Of a DNA stretch of 13,476 nt, positions 1 to 7,395 are shown piece by piece. Each line of letters opens with the position of its first letter. Positions within the stretch are counted from its first letter, which is position 1. The notes beneath the pieces are model-generated. The model had not been told where the DNA came from, made no database searches, and saw nothing but the letters and a program-made list of their open reading frames with translations. The position numbers and the translations under genes were made by a program. Source of the DNA: Chitinophagaceae bacterium (GTDB lineage: Bacteria > Bacteroidota > Bacteroidia > Chitinophagales > Chitinophagaceae); assembly GCA_008080615.1 (NCBI GenBank), contig VIKJ01000048.1:1-13476 (forward strand), read 5' to 3'.

Positions 1-405
1 GATATTTGGGGAGCAGCAGGAACGCCTATTTTTTGCCCTATCGATGGAGTGGTTCACAGCTTTGCATTCAACAATGCATTTGGAGATTATGGTGCAACCA
101 TTATTTTACAACATCAACTCAAGGGAATTGAATTTTATACTTTGTATGGTCACTTATCTCTACATGATATAAATGGTTTACAAGAAGGTGAACCAATTCA
201 AGCAGGAAAGGAGTTTGCCCATTTTGGTATACCCGAAGAAAATGGCTTTTGGCCACCGCATTTACATTTTCAAGTGATGTTAGATATGGAAAGTAAAAAA
301 GGAGATTATCCAGGTGTTTGTTCCTTATCTACAAGAGCCCATTATTTAAATAATTGTCCTGATCCAGATGCTATACTTAAGTTGATGCAGTATGCAAAAA
401 AATAA
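1..405 (+). CDS. M23 family zinc metallopeptidase, 5' end outside window
   Basis: The reading frame is open from base 1, so this is the C-terminal 134 residues of a longer protein; the GTG at 49 is internal and not the start. Visible motifs fit the LytM/M23 peptidase fold, which cleaves peptidoglycan cross-links or peptide stems outside the cytoplasm. The first residue, Asp1 of DIWGAAG, matches the zinc-ligand Asp of the HxGxD motif, whose His would lie just outside the window. Then come the LYGH motif (His51) and PPHLHF (His87 and His89), the last His being a zinc ligand. The segments FGDYGATI and EENG-WPPHLHFQ resemble a stand-alone M23 group common in Bacteroidota. Its substrate cannot be told from this piece, and any signal peptide lies outside the window. 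It converges with the next gene, with 23 bases between stop codons. Confidence 0.85.
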   Translation, partial: DIWGAAGTPIFCPIDGVVHSFAFNNAFGDYGATIILQHQLKGIEFYTLYGHLSLHDINGLQEGEPIQAGKEFAHFGIPEENGFWPPHLHFQVMLDMESKKGDYPGVCSLSTRAHYLNNCPDPDAILKLMQYAKK

Positions 406-428
406 TTAAGCAACAATTTGTTTGCCGC

Positions 429-1067
429 TTAAATTTTTCCTGATAAGATCAATTGATTTCTTTTTTGATTGCTCAATGCATGTGCAATCATACTTGCTGC
501 AATGGCCGATGCTTCTACTGGTTGATAATTTTTTAAAGGGCCCAACATGAGTGGGGCAATCATTTTAGAAATAGCAATGCCTATTTTTTCTCCCATTCTT
601 TCTTCTTTTCTATTGCCCATAATAAAAGAAGGTCTAAAAATATACAATGATTCAAAGCCAATAGCTTCCAATCCTACTTCCATCAAGCCCTTGGTTTTAC
701 TATAAAAAATGGAAGACGAAGCGCTTGCTCCCATAGCACTCACTACTAAAAATTGTGTACTTCCTGCTTTATGTTGTAAGGCGGCAATTTTAAGGGGATA
801 GTGTAAGTCTACTTTTTCAAAAGCTTCTTTTGTTTTAGCTATTTTAATGGTTGTTCCTAAACAGCAAAAAACATCATCAGCTTCAACGGCGGTTTCTATG
901 GTATCGTAATAAATGATTTGTTCAACCAATTTTGGATGTATTTGATTGGTAGATTTTCTAACATATATGATCACTTTTTTATAGTCCTCAGATTGGAGCA
1001 ATAAATTAAGTAATAAGCTTCCTGTTAATCCGGTTGCACCCAACAATAAGGCAGTTCTTTGCATCAT
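429..1067 (-). CDS. NAD(P)-binding Rossmann protein, TIP30/HTATIP2-like
   Basis: A 212-residue protein with an N-terminal dinucleotide-binding loop GATGLTG (residues 10-16), then CCLGTT (68-73) and the SDR-like active-site pattern: VVSAMGAS with Ser110 and YSKTK with Tyr122 and Lys126. The order CCLGTT, VDLHYPLKIA, YSKTKG, FRPSFIMG is the pattern of atypical short-chain dehydrogenases related to human HTATIP2/TIP30, often annotated as NAD(P)H-binding or nucleoside-diphosphate-sugar epimerase-like. The substrate is unknown for bacterial members and nothing here reveals it. No signal peptide or membrane segment is visible, so it should be cytoplasmic. Two ATG codons are adjacent at 1067 and 1064, and either could be the start. 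It is divergent from ruvB across 52 bases, and a TATCTTTG element lies 14 bases upstream. Confidence 0.8.
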   Translation of the reverse strand: MMQRTALLLGATGLTGSLLLNLLLQSEDYKKVIIYVRKSTNQIHPKLVEQIIYYDTIETAVEADDVFCCLGTTIKIAKTKEAFEKVDLHYPLKIAALQHKAGSTQFLVVSAMGASASSSIFYSKTKGLMEVGLEAIGFESLYIFRPSFIMGNRKEERMGEKIGIAISKMIAPLMLGPLKNYQPVEASAIAASMIAHALSNQKRNQLILSGKI

Positions 1068-1081
1068 TTATAAAATTTATA

Positions 1082-1089
1082 CAAAGATA
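1082..1089 (-). promoter_or_regulatory. -7 promoter element (TATCTTTG) for the TIP30-like gene
   Basis: On the minus strand this reads TATCTTTG, a full match to the Bacteroidota -7 consensus TAnnTTTG, ending 14 bases before the ATG at 1067. No TTG lies 17-23 bases further upstream, so the -33 half is not supported. Confidence 0.45.
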
Positions 1090-1104
1090 GGACTGCATTT
1101 TTTG

Positions 1105-1112
1105 TACTTTCG
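1105..1112 (+). promoter_or_regulatory. -7-like element (TACTTTCG) for ruvB
   Basis: TACTTTCG matches TAnnTTTG at seven of eight positions and ends 7 bases before the ATG at 1120. Transcription from it would give a leader of only a few bases. No clear -33 TTG is present. It lies inside the segment read as coding if the TTG at 1102 were used as a start, which argues against that start. Confidence 0.35.
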
Positions 1113-1119
1113 ATGTTAT

Positions 1120-2151
1120 ATGGCCAACGATCATCTTCACGATAATATCAATCAGCTCAATCCTGCAGATAAGGAGTTTGAGAATGCGATTAGGCCAAGC
1201 CAGATTGACGATTTTTCTGGCCAACCCCAATTGATAGAAAATTTGGTCATATTTATCAAAGCAGCCAAGCTGCGTGGAGAAGCATTGGATCATATTTTAT
1301 TTCATGGTCCTCCGGGATTGGGTAAAACCACTCTTAGCCGAATCGTTGCCAATGAATTGGGTGTGAACATCAAAGAAACATCTGGGCCAGTAATAGAAAA
1401 ACCAGGAGATTTAGCTGGGTTGCTTACCAATTTACAAGCCAACGATGTATTGTTTATAGATGAGATTCACAGGCTTAGCACTGTGGTAGAAGAATACCTT
1501 TATGCCGCAATGGAAGATTTTAAAATTGATATCATGATCGATTCGGGGCCCAATGCCCGTAGTGTTCAAATTAATCTGAACCCATTCACCTTGGTAGGAG
1601 CAACAACAAGAAGCGGATTATTAACTGCTCCATTGCTGTCTAGGTTTGGTATAAAATCTCGCTTAGAATATTATAATGCTACTGTTTTACAAAAAATCAT
1701 ACAAAGAAGTGCGGCCATTTTAGGTACTCAAATTACCGATGACGCAGCTAAAGAAATTGCTGGAAGAAGTAGGGGTACACCAAGAATTGCGAATGGATTA
1801 TTAAGAAGGGTAAGAGATTTTGCGCAAGTACTCAATGATGGCAAGATTGATATTGGCATTACACAGCATGCGTTAAAAGCATTGAATGTAGACGCACATG
1901 GTTTAGATGAAATGGATAACAGAATTCTTTCTACCATCATTAATAAATTCAAAGGAGGCCCCGTTGGTATCACTACCATTGCAACAGCAGTGGGTGAAGA
2001 GCCTGGTACCATTGAAGAAGTGTATGAGCCTTTTTTAATTCAAGAAGGATTTTTACAAAGAACCCCAAGAGGAAGAGAAGCTACTTTAAAAGCCTACAAT
2101 CATCTTGGGGTTGTTATGCAGAAAGGAACTGCAGGAGACCTGTTTAATTAA
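1120..2151 (+). CDS. ruvB: Holliday junction branch migration ATPase RuvB
   Basis: A 343-residue AAA+ motor that, with RuvA, drives branch migration of Holliday junctions for resolution by RuvC during recombinational repair in the cytoplasm. Visible in order: the RuvB entry motif IRPSQIDDFSGQ, Walker A GPPGLGKT (63-70), Walker B LFIDEIHRL, sensor 1 GATTRSG, arginine finger in LLSRFG, sensor 2 region RSRGTPRIAN, and a C-terminal winged helix with GFLQRTPRGR. Length is normal for RuvB. I chose the ATG at 1120 because a family-typical N terminus follows it; an upstream TTG at 1102 would add six unconvincing residues and overlap the likely promoter. ruvA and ruvC are not adjacent. Its stop codon overlaps that of the convergent response-regulator gene. 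Confidence 0.97.
   Translation: MANDHLHDNINQLNPADKEFENAIRPSQIDDFSGQPQLIENLVIFIKAAKLRGEALDHILFHGPPGLGKTTLSRIVANELGVNIKETSGPVIEKPGDLAGLLTNLQANDVLFIDEIHRLSTVVEEYLYAAMEDFKIDIMIDSGPNARSVQINLNPFTLVGATTRSGLLTAPLLSRFGIKSRLEYYNATVLQKIIQRSAAILGTQITDDAAKEIAGRSRGTPRIANGLLRRVRDFAQVLNDGKIDIGITQHALKALNVDAHGLDEMDNRILSTIINKFKGGPVGITTIATAVGEEPGTIEEVYEPFLIQEGFLQRTPRGREATLKAYNHLGVVMQKGTAGDLFN
2144..2151. other. Palindrome TTAATTAA carrying both convergent stop codons
   Basis: The 8-base palindrome TTAATTAA holds the ruvB stop (TAA, 2149-2151, plus) and the response-regulator stop (TAA read from 2150 to 2148, minus). The two genes therefore overlap tail to tail by two bases, leaving no room for a separate terminator between them. 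Confidence 0.9.
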
Positions 2152-2846
2152 GGTGCCACCAGTCTAAATCCGTTTCCGTGAATATTTACAATTTCAATAG
2201 TTGTATCTTCTTTTAAATACTTGCGCAATTTAGCAATATATACATCCATGCTTCTGCCGTTAAAATAAGTATCGCTGCCCCATATTTTTTTCAACGCTCT
2301 TTCACGTGGTAATAAATCATTTTTATGTTCTGCTAACATTTTTAATAATTCATTTTCTTTAGGAGAAAGTGTTTGAACTAAGTCGCCTTTTTTTAGCTCA
2401 CGCAATTTTGGATTGAAATGATAGGAAGCAAGATCAAATTCAATATTATCACTGATTCTATTTTCTTCCTCATTCCTTTTAAGGATTGCTTTGATTTTCA
2501 TCAACAATACTTCACTGTCGAATGGCTTGGTAATATAATCATCAGCACCCAATTTATAACCCTGAATGATATCATCTTTCATGGTTTTAGCACTTAAAAA
2601 GAACAATGGCACATCCGGATCAATATCCCTGATTTCTTCAGCTAAGGTAAATCCATCCATATTGGGCATCATTACATCTAGCAAACAGATGTCAAATTTC
2701 TCCCGTTGAAAAGCTGCTAAACCTAATTTACCATCTCTCTCTAAAATAGTATCGTAGTCATTTAATTCCAAGTAATTTTTTAAAACCATACCTAGGTTGG
2801 CATCGTCTTCGCAAAGCAAGATTTTGAATTGTTTTTTTTCTTCCAT
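2148..2846 (-). CDS. OmpR/PhoB-type response regulator, RprY-like, without adjacent kinase
   Basis: A 232-residue transcription factor. The receiver domain (about 7-122) has the acidic pair Asp14/Asp15, phospho-acceptor Asp57 in CLLDVMMPNMDG, switch Ser85 and Tyr104, and Lys107 in YITKPF. The C-terminal winged-helix DNA-binding domain (about 135-232) contains LSPKENELLKML, a recognition-helix region GRSMDVYIAKLRK, and the closing hairpin NIHGNGFRLV. It should be activated by phosphotransfer from a membrane histidine kinase, but no kinase gene lies on either side, so the partner is elsewhere. The overall style resembles RprY of Bacteroides; that name is a family resemblance only. The nearest gene on the same strand is the cytochrome c peroxidase, ending 70 bases upstream. 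Transcription could read through from it, but a separate promoter is also plausible. Confidence 0.92.
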   Translation of the reverse strand: MEEKKQFKILLCEDDANLGMVLKNYLELNDYDTILERDGKLGLAAFQREKFDICLLDVMMPNMDGFTLAEEIRDIDPDVPLFFLSAKTMKDDIIQGYKLGADDYITKPFDSEVLLMKIKAILKRNEEENRISDNIEFDLASYHFNPKLRELKKGDLVQTLSPKENELLKMLAEHKNDLLPRERALKKIWGSDTYFNGRSMDVYIAKLRKYLKEDTTIEIVNIHGNGFRLVAP

Positions 2847-2866
2847 CAGAGTTTAATTTATAGTAT

Positions 2867-2900
2867 TAAAGATAGTCAAGTTACAAATAACCCATTCCAA
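2867..2900 (-). promoter_or_regulatory. Possible promoter of the response regulator
   Basis: On the minus strand a TTG (2900-2898) is followed after 23 bases by TATCTTTA (2874-2867), a seven-of-eight match to TAnnTTTG. The spacing is at the upper end of the usual 17-23. The resulting leader would be about 15-20 bases to the ATG at 2846. Confidence 0.35.
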
Positions 2901-2916
2901 ACTTTTGTTAAAATCG

Positions 2917-3864
2917 TTAAAATGGGGATTGTGTAAAACGCTTATCTGTTAATGTTTTCAGGAAATTCACTAGATCTGCTTTCTCTGCTTCAGTTAAGCC
3001 AAGTGGCTTGCTAAGGGTGCTATCTATATTGATGGGATTTCTTACAAATTTCTCGGGATTGTTGTAATAATCCACCACTTCTTCTAGTGTTTTAAACATG
3101 CCATTGTGCATATATGGAGCAGTGATAGCAATATTTCTTAAACCAGGTGTTTTGAACTTTCCCAAATCGGCTGCCTGTTTGGTAATGGTAAACCTGCCTT
3201 TATCTGTTAATTGTTTTCCATCAAATAACCCAATATTCTTAAAATCATCATTGGTAAAATCTGGTCCCATATGACAGTCGAAACATTTGGCTTTTTCGCC
3301 AACAAATAATTTTCTACCCCTTTCTTCCGAGCTGGTTAATGTATCGGTATCGTCGGTTGCTAAATCGAATTTACTATCATCTGTTTCCAACGTATTTTCA
3401 TAAGCAGCAATTGCTTGCGATAAATTTTGAGCAGTTGGTTGGCTACCAAAAATTTTGCGAAAAAGCAATTGGTATGTTGGGTTGGCTCTTAAACGTTGTA
3501 CAGCTTCTGTAATAGGTAAACCCATTTCATCTTTATTGGCAATGGGCATCAATGATTGTTGGGCCAATGTACCAGCTCTGCCATCCCAAAAATAATATGG
3601 ACGGTTTTTCATATTCAGAACCGAGGGTGTGTTTCTTGTTGTTGGGGTTCCGTGAATGCCAATACTAAGGGTTAAACTATCTGCAAAACCCAGTGACGGA
3701 ATATGACAGCTGGCACAACTAATAGAAGAATCTTTGGAGAGTATTTTTTCGTGAAATAATTTTTCTCCCAATGCTTCCCTTGTTTTTATAGAAGGATTAG
3801 TGGTAAAAGAAATACCTATTCCAGCTAGAATAATTAGGGCTGCCAAAAAGATCCATTTTTTCAT
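2917..3864 (-). CDS. Di-heme cytochrome c peroxidase (CCP/MauG family)
   Basis: A 315-residue exported protein that in this family reduces hydrogen peroxide to water outside the inner membrane using electrons from small c-type cytochromes or similar donors. It starts MKKWIF with a hydrophobic segment (about 5-22), giving a signal peptide or membrane anchor; no lipobox Cys is seen. Two heme-binding CxxCH motifs are present: Cys50/Cys53/His54, the low-potential peroxidatic heme, and Cys194/Cys197/His198, the electron-transfer heme. Met252 or Met256 in PYMHNGMF is placed to be the distal ligand of the second heme. YYFWDGRAGTLAQQ and TPGLRNIAITAPYMHNG are family hallmarks. Length is normal. Some MauG-like relatives oxidise other substrates, so the peroxidase role is probable rather than certain. 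It is divergent from the HerA-like gene, and a -7 element ends 4 bases before its ATG. Confidence 0.93.
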   Translation of the reverse strand: MKKWIFLAALIILAGIGISFTTNPSIKTREALGEKLFHEKILSKDSSISCASCHIPSLGFADSLTLSIGIHGTPTTRNTPSVLNMKNRPYYFWDGRAGTLAQQSLMPIANKDEMGLPITEAVQRLRANPTYQLLFRKIFGSQPTAQNLSQAIAAYENTLETDDSKFDLATDDTDTLTSSEERGRKLFVGEKAKCFDCHMGPDFTNDDFKNIGLFDGKQLTDKGRFTITKQAADLGKFKTPGLRNIAITAPYMHNGMFKTLEEVVDYYNNPEKFVRNPINIDSTLSKPLGLTEAEKADLVNFLKTLTDKRFTQSPF

Positions 3865-3868
3865 ACAG

Positions 3869-3876
3869 CAAAAGTA
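3869..3876 (-). promoter_or_regulatory. -7 element (TACTTTTG) of the cytochrome c peroxidase gene
   Basis: On the minus strand this reads TACTTTTG, a full TAnnTTTG match, ending exactly 4 bases before the ATG at 3864. A -7 element in this position puts the predicted transcription start on or next to the A of the start codon, so a leaderless mRNA is expected. No -33 TTG is visible at the usual distance. Confidence 0.5.
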
Positions 3877-3931
3877 CTTCAGAACCTTCTTTTTAAATAG
3901 TATTTAGTACTTTGAGCGTAAATATTTATTT

Positions 3932-5482
3932 ATGTTGGATCAAGCTGCATTTATTGAAGCCGTAAAAGCTGGGTATAGTTTTAAAGGGGAATTTGTAAAA
4001 ATAGGCTCAGGTATGCTGAATGGAGAAGTAATAGCAGGAGCAGACATTTTTCTGCCCTTGAAAACAATGAATAGGCATGGGTTAATAGCAGGTGCAACGG
4101 GTACGGGAAAAACCAAAACCCTGCAAATGATCAGTGAAAGTTTAAGTGACAATAGTGTACCTGTTTTGCTGATGGATATTAAAGGAGATTTAAGTGGAAT
4201 TGCTGCTGCAGGAACCATGAATGATAAAATATCCGATAGGGCGGCTAAAATAGGAGTAGAGTGGAAGGCTGCTGCATACCCTGTAGAACTAATGACACTA
4301 AATGCTGGCAAGGGGGTAAAGTTAAGAGCTACAGTGAGTGAGTTTGGTCCGGTATTGTTAAGTAAAATTTTAGGGCTGAATGATACACAAGGAGGATTGG
4401 TTGCCATGATTTTTAAATATTGCGATGACAATGCAATGCCTTTGCTCGATTTGAAAGATTTTATTAAAGTGCTTCAATTTATTAGTGCTGAGGGAAAAGC
4501 TGAAATGGAAAAAATCTATGGTAAAATTTCTACCACTTCTACTGGAACCATTTTGCGAAAAGTAATTGAATTACAGCAGCAGGGGGCTGATGTTTTTTTT
4601 GGAGAGAAAAGTTTTGAAATAGACGACCTAATGCGCATTAGTGATGATGGGAGAGGTATGGTATCTATATTGCGGGTAACAGATATGCAAGATAAGCCCA
4701 AGTTGTTTTCTACGTTTATGTTACAGCTATTGGCAGAATTATATGCTACTTGCCCCGAAGAAGGAGACTTAGATAAACCCAAATTGGTTTTATTTATAGA
4801 TGAAGCGCATTTGATTTTTCAGGAAGCATCTGATGCTTTGATGCAACAACTTGAAACAGTTATTAAATTAATTCGTTCTAAGGGGGTAGGTATTTTCTTT
4901 TGTACGCAAAATCCACAGGATATTCCAGCTACAATTTTAAGTCAACTAGGATTAAAAGTGCAGCATGCCCTACGTGCTTTTACTGCGGCAGATCGTAAAA
5001 CCATTAAACAAGCGGCCGAAAATTTTCCGGAATCTGATTTTTATGATACAGATGAATTGCTAACACAATTGGGAATTGGGGAAGCATTTGTTACTTTACT
5101 AAATGAAAAGGGAATTCCAACACCCCTTATTCATACCATGCTTTGTTCTCCTAAAAGCCGAATGGATATTTTAACCGATGCTGAAATAGATACACTCACT
5201 AGTAAAAGTAAATTGGTAGCCAAATACAATCAGGCTATTAATAGTGAAAGTGCTTATGAAATGCTTTCGGAGAAATTGGCTGAAGCGCAAGCAAAGTCTG
5301 CCGAAGCAGCATCGCAAGCTGAGGATGAAGTAAAGTCGAAACCGAGTAAGAAAGAAGAAAGTTTTTTTGATAATCCCGTAGTGAAACAAGTTGGAAGAAC
5401 TGCTGCTTCTATTATTACCAGAAGCTTATTGGGGGCTTTGGGTTTGGGTGGAAGGTCTAGTAGCTCAAGAAGAAAAAGATAG
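3932..5482 (+). CDS. HerA-like P-loop ATPase, YjgR/DUF853 family
   Basis: A 516-residue protein of the HerA/FtsK superfamily, close in layout to E. coli YjgR. Walker A is GATGTGKT (54-61), followed by LMDIKGDLSG, a family signature; Walker B is LVLFIDEAH with Asp290, Glu291 and His293; the FFCTQNPQDIP segment acts as a sensor-like motif. Residues from about 420 on form a charged, Ala/Glu/Lys-rich, probably coiled stretch, then a hydrophobic helix (ASIITRSLLGALGLGG) and a basic tail ending SSSSRRKR. The family is presumed to be a DNA-translocating or remodelling ATPase, but its cellular role is not established. No NurA-type nuclease or other defence partner lies next to it, so a phage-defence role is not supported here. 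It converges on recQ with 3 bases between stops. Confidence 0.9.
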   Translation: MLDQAAFIEAVKAGYSFKGEFVKIGSGMLNGEVIAGADIFLPLKTMNRHGLIAGATGTGKTKTLQMISESLSDNSVPVLLMDIKGDLSGIAAAGTMNDKISDRAAKIGVEWKAAAYPVELMTLNAGKGVKLRATVSEFGPVLLSKILGLNDTQGGLVAMIFKYCDDNAMPLLDLKDFIKVLQFISAEGKAEMEKIYGKISTTSTGTILRKVIELQQQGADVFFGEKSFEIDDLMRISDDGRGMVSILRVTDMQDKPKLFSTFMLQLLAELYATCPEEGDLDKPKLVLFIDEAHLIFQEASDALMQQLETVIKLIRSKGVGIFFCTQNPQDIPATILSQLGLKVQHALRAFTAADRKTIKQAAENFPESDFYDTDELLTQLGIGEAFVTLLNEKGIPTPLIHTMLCSPKSRMDILTDAEIDTLTSKSKLVAKYNQAINSESAYEMLSEKLAEAQAKSAEAASQAEDEVKSKPSKKEESFFDNPVVKQVGRTAASIITRSLLGALGLGGRSSSSRRKR

Positions 5483-5485
5483 GGG

Positions 5486-7393
5486 TTAGTTTAACCATTT
5501 GATTTCTTGTAAATCATTGATTTGTATTTTTTCCTCGGATTGTAAAAATTCCAAGGCAGACCAAATTTTTTCCGTTGTAATTTCTTTCATACTATGGATG
5601 AACTCATTTACGGTAATTGGTTTACTATTGGCTTGCTGCTTTAGTTTTTGTTCAATGGTATCCAATTCCTTTGGGCTTAATTTTTTCTTTTTTGCATTGA
5701 GGCAGTTATCACAAATGCCGCAATTTTTTTCGGAACTGTCTCCAAAATAATTGGAGATATACCTACTTCTGCAATTGGTATTGTCCTTGGTGTATTTTAT
5801 AATGGTGTTAACCCTTTCTTCGTATAATTTCTTTCTATTTAAATAAGCGTCTTGGTGTATTACCAAGTATTCTGCAGGCGCCCGATTGGTTAAAAACTGA
5901 ATTTGAGGTGTTTCTTTTTTGGGCATATATTCTATAATGCCATGTGTGGTAAGTAGTTTAAGCGCAGCAGTGATTTTTTCTAAAGGCAGTTTACAAATTT
6001 TGGCAATTTGTTGTTCATAAATAGAAACACGATTGTCTATAATGCCCTCATAGGTTCTTAGCAATGCCTTAATAATTGGTTCTATTTCGGGAAATGCAAT
6101 TTCAAAATTGGCAATCCCTTCTTTATTGGTTACAAAAGCAACTTGGGTAGGTAAAAAAATATTTTCTGCAAAGCTAATATGGTCTTCTTGTTCCAATACT
6201 TTCAACACATTCATTACCAATATTGCTTCTAATTTAAAATTTCTAATAAATGTGCTAAAATCGAAGCTATAATAAATGCCTTCCCCATTTCCTACAGGAA
6301 TTTGTAAGTAATCTGCAATTGCTTGATACACTTGCTTAATTACTTTAATAGTAGGAAATTTCTTTAATGAATTAGACAATAAATCGGCTATGTCTTTTTG
6401 TTGGTAAAGCAATACTGCATAGGCTTTTTTGCCATCTCTTCCTGCCCTGCCTGCTTCCTGATAATAATTCTCTAAACAATCTGTAACATCATGGTGAATT
6501 ACAATGCGTACATCTGGTTTGTCTATCCCCATCCCGAATGCATTGGTACAAACTATGGTACGTACCTTGTTTTGAATCCAGGCTTGTTGCTTCATCTCTC
6601 TTACCTGCTGCGATAAGCCTGCATGATAAAAATCTGCTGCAATGCCTTGCAATGAAAGTAGTTCTGCAATTTTTTTTGTTTGCTTTCTATTATTACAGTA
6701 AATGATACTGCTGCCCGTAACTTTTTCCAGTATATCTACTATTTTATTGATCTTGCTATCTACTAAAAAAACACTGTAAGACAGATTGGGGCGTTCAAAT
6801 GATTGTTGAAAAACAGCTGTTTGTTTAAGCTCTAATTTTTCAATGATGTCTTGCTGTACCAATGGGGTTGCAGAAGCTGTTAAGGCAATCAATTGAGCAT
6901 CTTTAAATAAATTTCTGGTAGAAGCTATTCTTAAATAGGGGGGCCTAAAATCATAACCCCATTGAGAAATACAATGCGCTTCATCAATTACCAGCAAACG
7001 AACGGGTAATACAGGAATATATTCTATAAACAATTTGCTCTCTAATCGTTCTGGTGAACAGTATAAAAATTGGTAAACGCCATCTGCTGCATCTAGCAGT
7101 ATTTTCTTTACCTCAAAAAAAGTTAAACCACTATGTAGTGCCGCAGCTGCAATGCCTTTATTATTCAGGTTGTCTACCTGATCTCGCATTAATGCAATAA
7201 GCGGGCTAATTACTAAACAAAGCTCTCCTAATAATATTCCAGGAACTTGAAAACAAACCGATTTACCTCCACCAGTTGGTAATAGTGCAAGGGTATCGTG
7301 CCCATCTAATACAGATTGTATAATCTCTTCTTGTAGTGGTCTAAAAGAGGGGTGTTTCCAATATTGTTGTAATATTTCTTTGGGTGTACTCAA
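5486..7393 (-). CDS. recQ: RecQ-family ATP-dependent DNA helicase, HRDC-less, TTG start
   Basis: A 635-residue superfamily 2 3'-5' DNA helicase that unwinds forks and recombination intermediates. Motifs in order: motif 0 FRPLQ (17-21), Walker A TGGGKS (40-45), DEAH (137-140) followed by CISQWGYDFRP, TASATP, YCNNRKQT, YHAGL, the TNAFGMGIDKPDVR segment, and QEAGRAGRDG. A four-Cys zinc module follows (Cys541, Cys558, Cys561, Cys564), then a winged-helix-like tail. There is no recognisable HRDC domain, so this is the shorter RecQ form. The family-typical N terminus begins at a TTG codon (7393-7391); no ATG fits, and the copA stop lies 2 bases upstream (TAA-CC-TTG). Translation is therefore probably coupled to copA, and I see no convincing promoter between them. 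Confidence 0.93.
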   Translation of the reverse strand: MSTPKEILQQYWKHPSFRPLQEEIIQSVLDGHDTLALLPTGGGKSVCFQVPGILLGELCLVISPLIALMRDQVDNLNNKGIAAAALHSGLTFFEVKKILLDAADGVYQFLYCSPERLESKLFIEYIPVLPVRLLVIDEAHCISQWGYDFRPPYLRIASTRNLFKDAQLIALTASATPLVQQDIIEKLELKQTAVFQQSFERPNLSYSVFLVDSKINKIVDILEKVTGSSIIYCNNRKQTKKIAELLSLQGIAADFYHAGLSQQVREMKQQAWIQNKVRTIVCTNAFGMGIDKPDVRIVIHHDVTDCLENYYQEAGRAGRDGKKAYAVLLYQQKDIADLLSNSLKKFPTIKVIKQVYQAIADYLQIPVGNGEGIYYSFDFSTFIRNFKLEAILVMNVLKVLEQEDHISFAENIFLPTQVAFVTNKEGIANFEIAFPEIEPIIKALLRTYEGIIDNRVSIYEQQIAKICKLPLEKITAALKLLTTHGIIEYMPKKETPQIQFLTNRAPAEYLVIHQDAYLNRKKLYEERVNTIIKYTKDNTNCRSRYISNYFGDSSEKNCGICDNCLNAKKKKLSPKELDTIEQKLKQQANSKPITVNEFIHSMKEITTEKIWSALEFLQSEEKIQINDLQEIKWLN

Positions 7394-7395
7394 GG

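Noticed and set aside
404..435. Inverted repeat TTAAGC ... GCTTAA between the convergent M23 and TIP30-like genes
   Set aside because: The arms are only six bases, AT-rich, with a 15-base loop and no convincing U-tract beyond what AT richness gives; too weak to call a terminator.
1102..1119. TTG at 1102 as the ruvB start
   Set aside because: It adds six residues that do not resemble RuvB and overlaps a promoter-like TACTTTCG; the ATG at 1120 fits better.
1006..1293. 95-codon minus-strand frame spanning the ruvB start region
   Set aside because: It overlaps the TIP30-like and ruvB genes in other frames and shows no family features.
3940..4431. 163-codon open frame antisense to the HerA-like gene
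   Set aside because: It mirrors the codon pattern of the strong plus-strand gene and has no domain or promoter of its own.
3932..7393. HerA-like ATPase plus RecQ as a phage-defence or DNA-processing island
   Set aside because: The genes are convergent rather than co-directional, no nuclease partner or mobility gene is present, and both families are common chromosomal genes.
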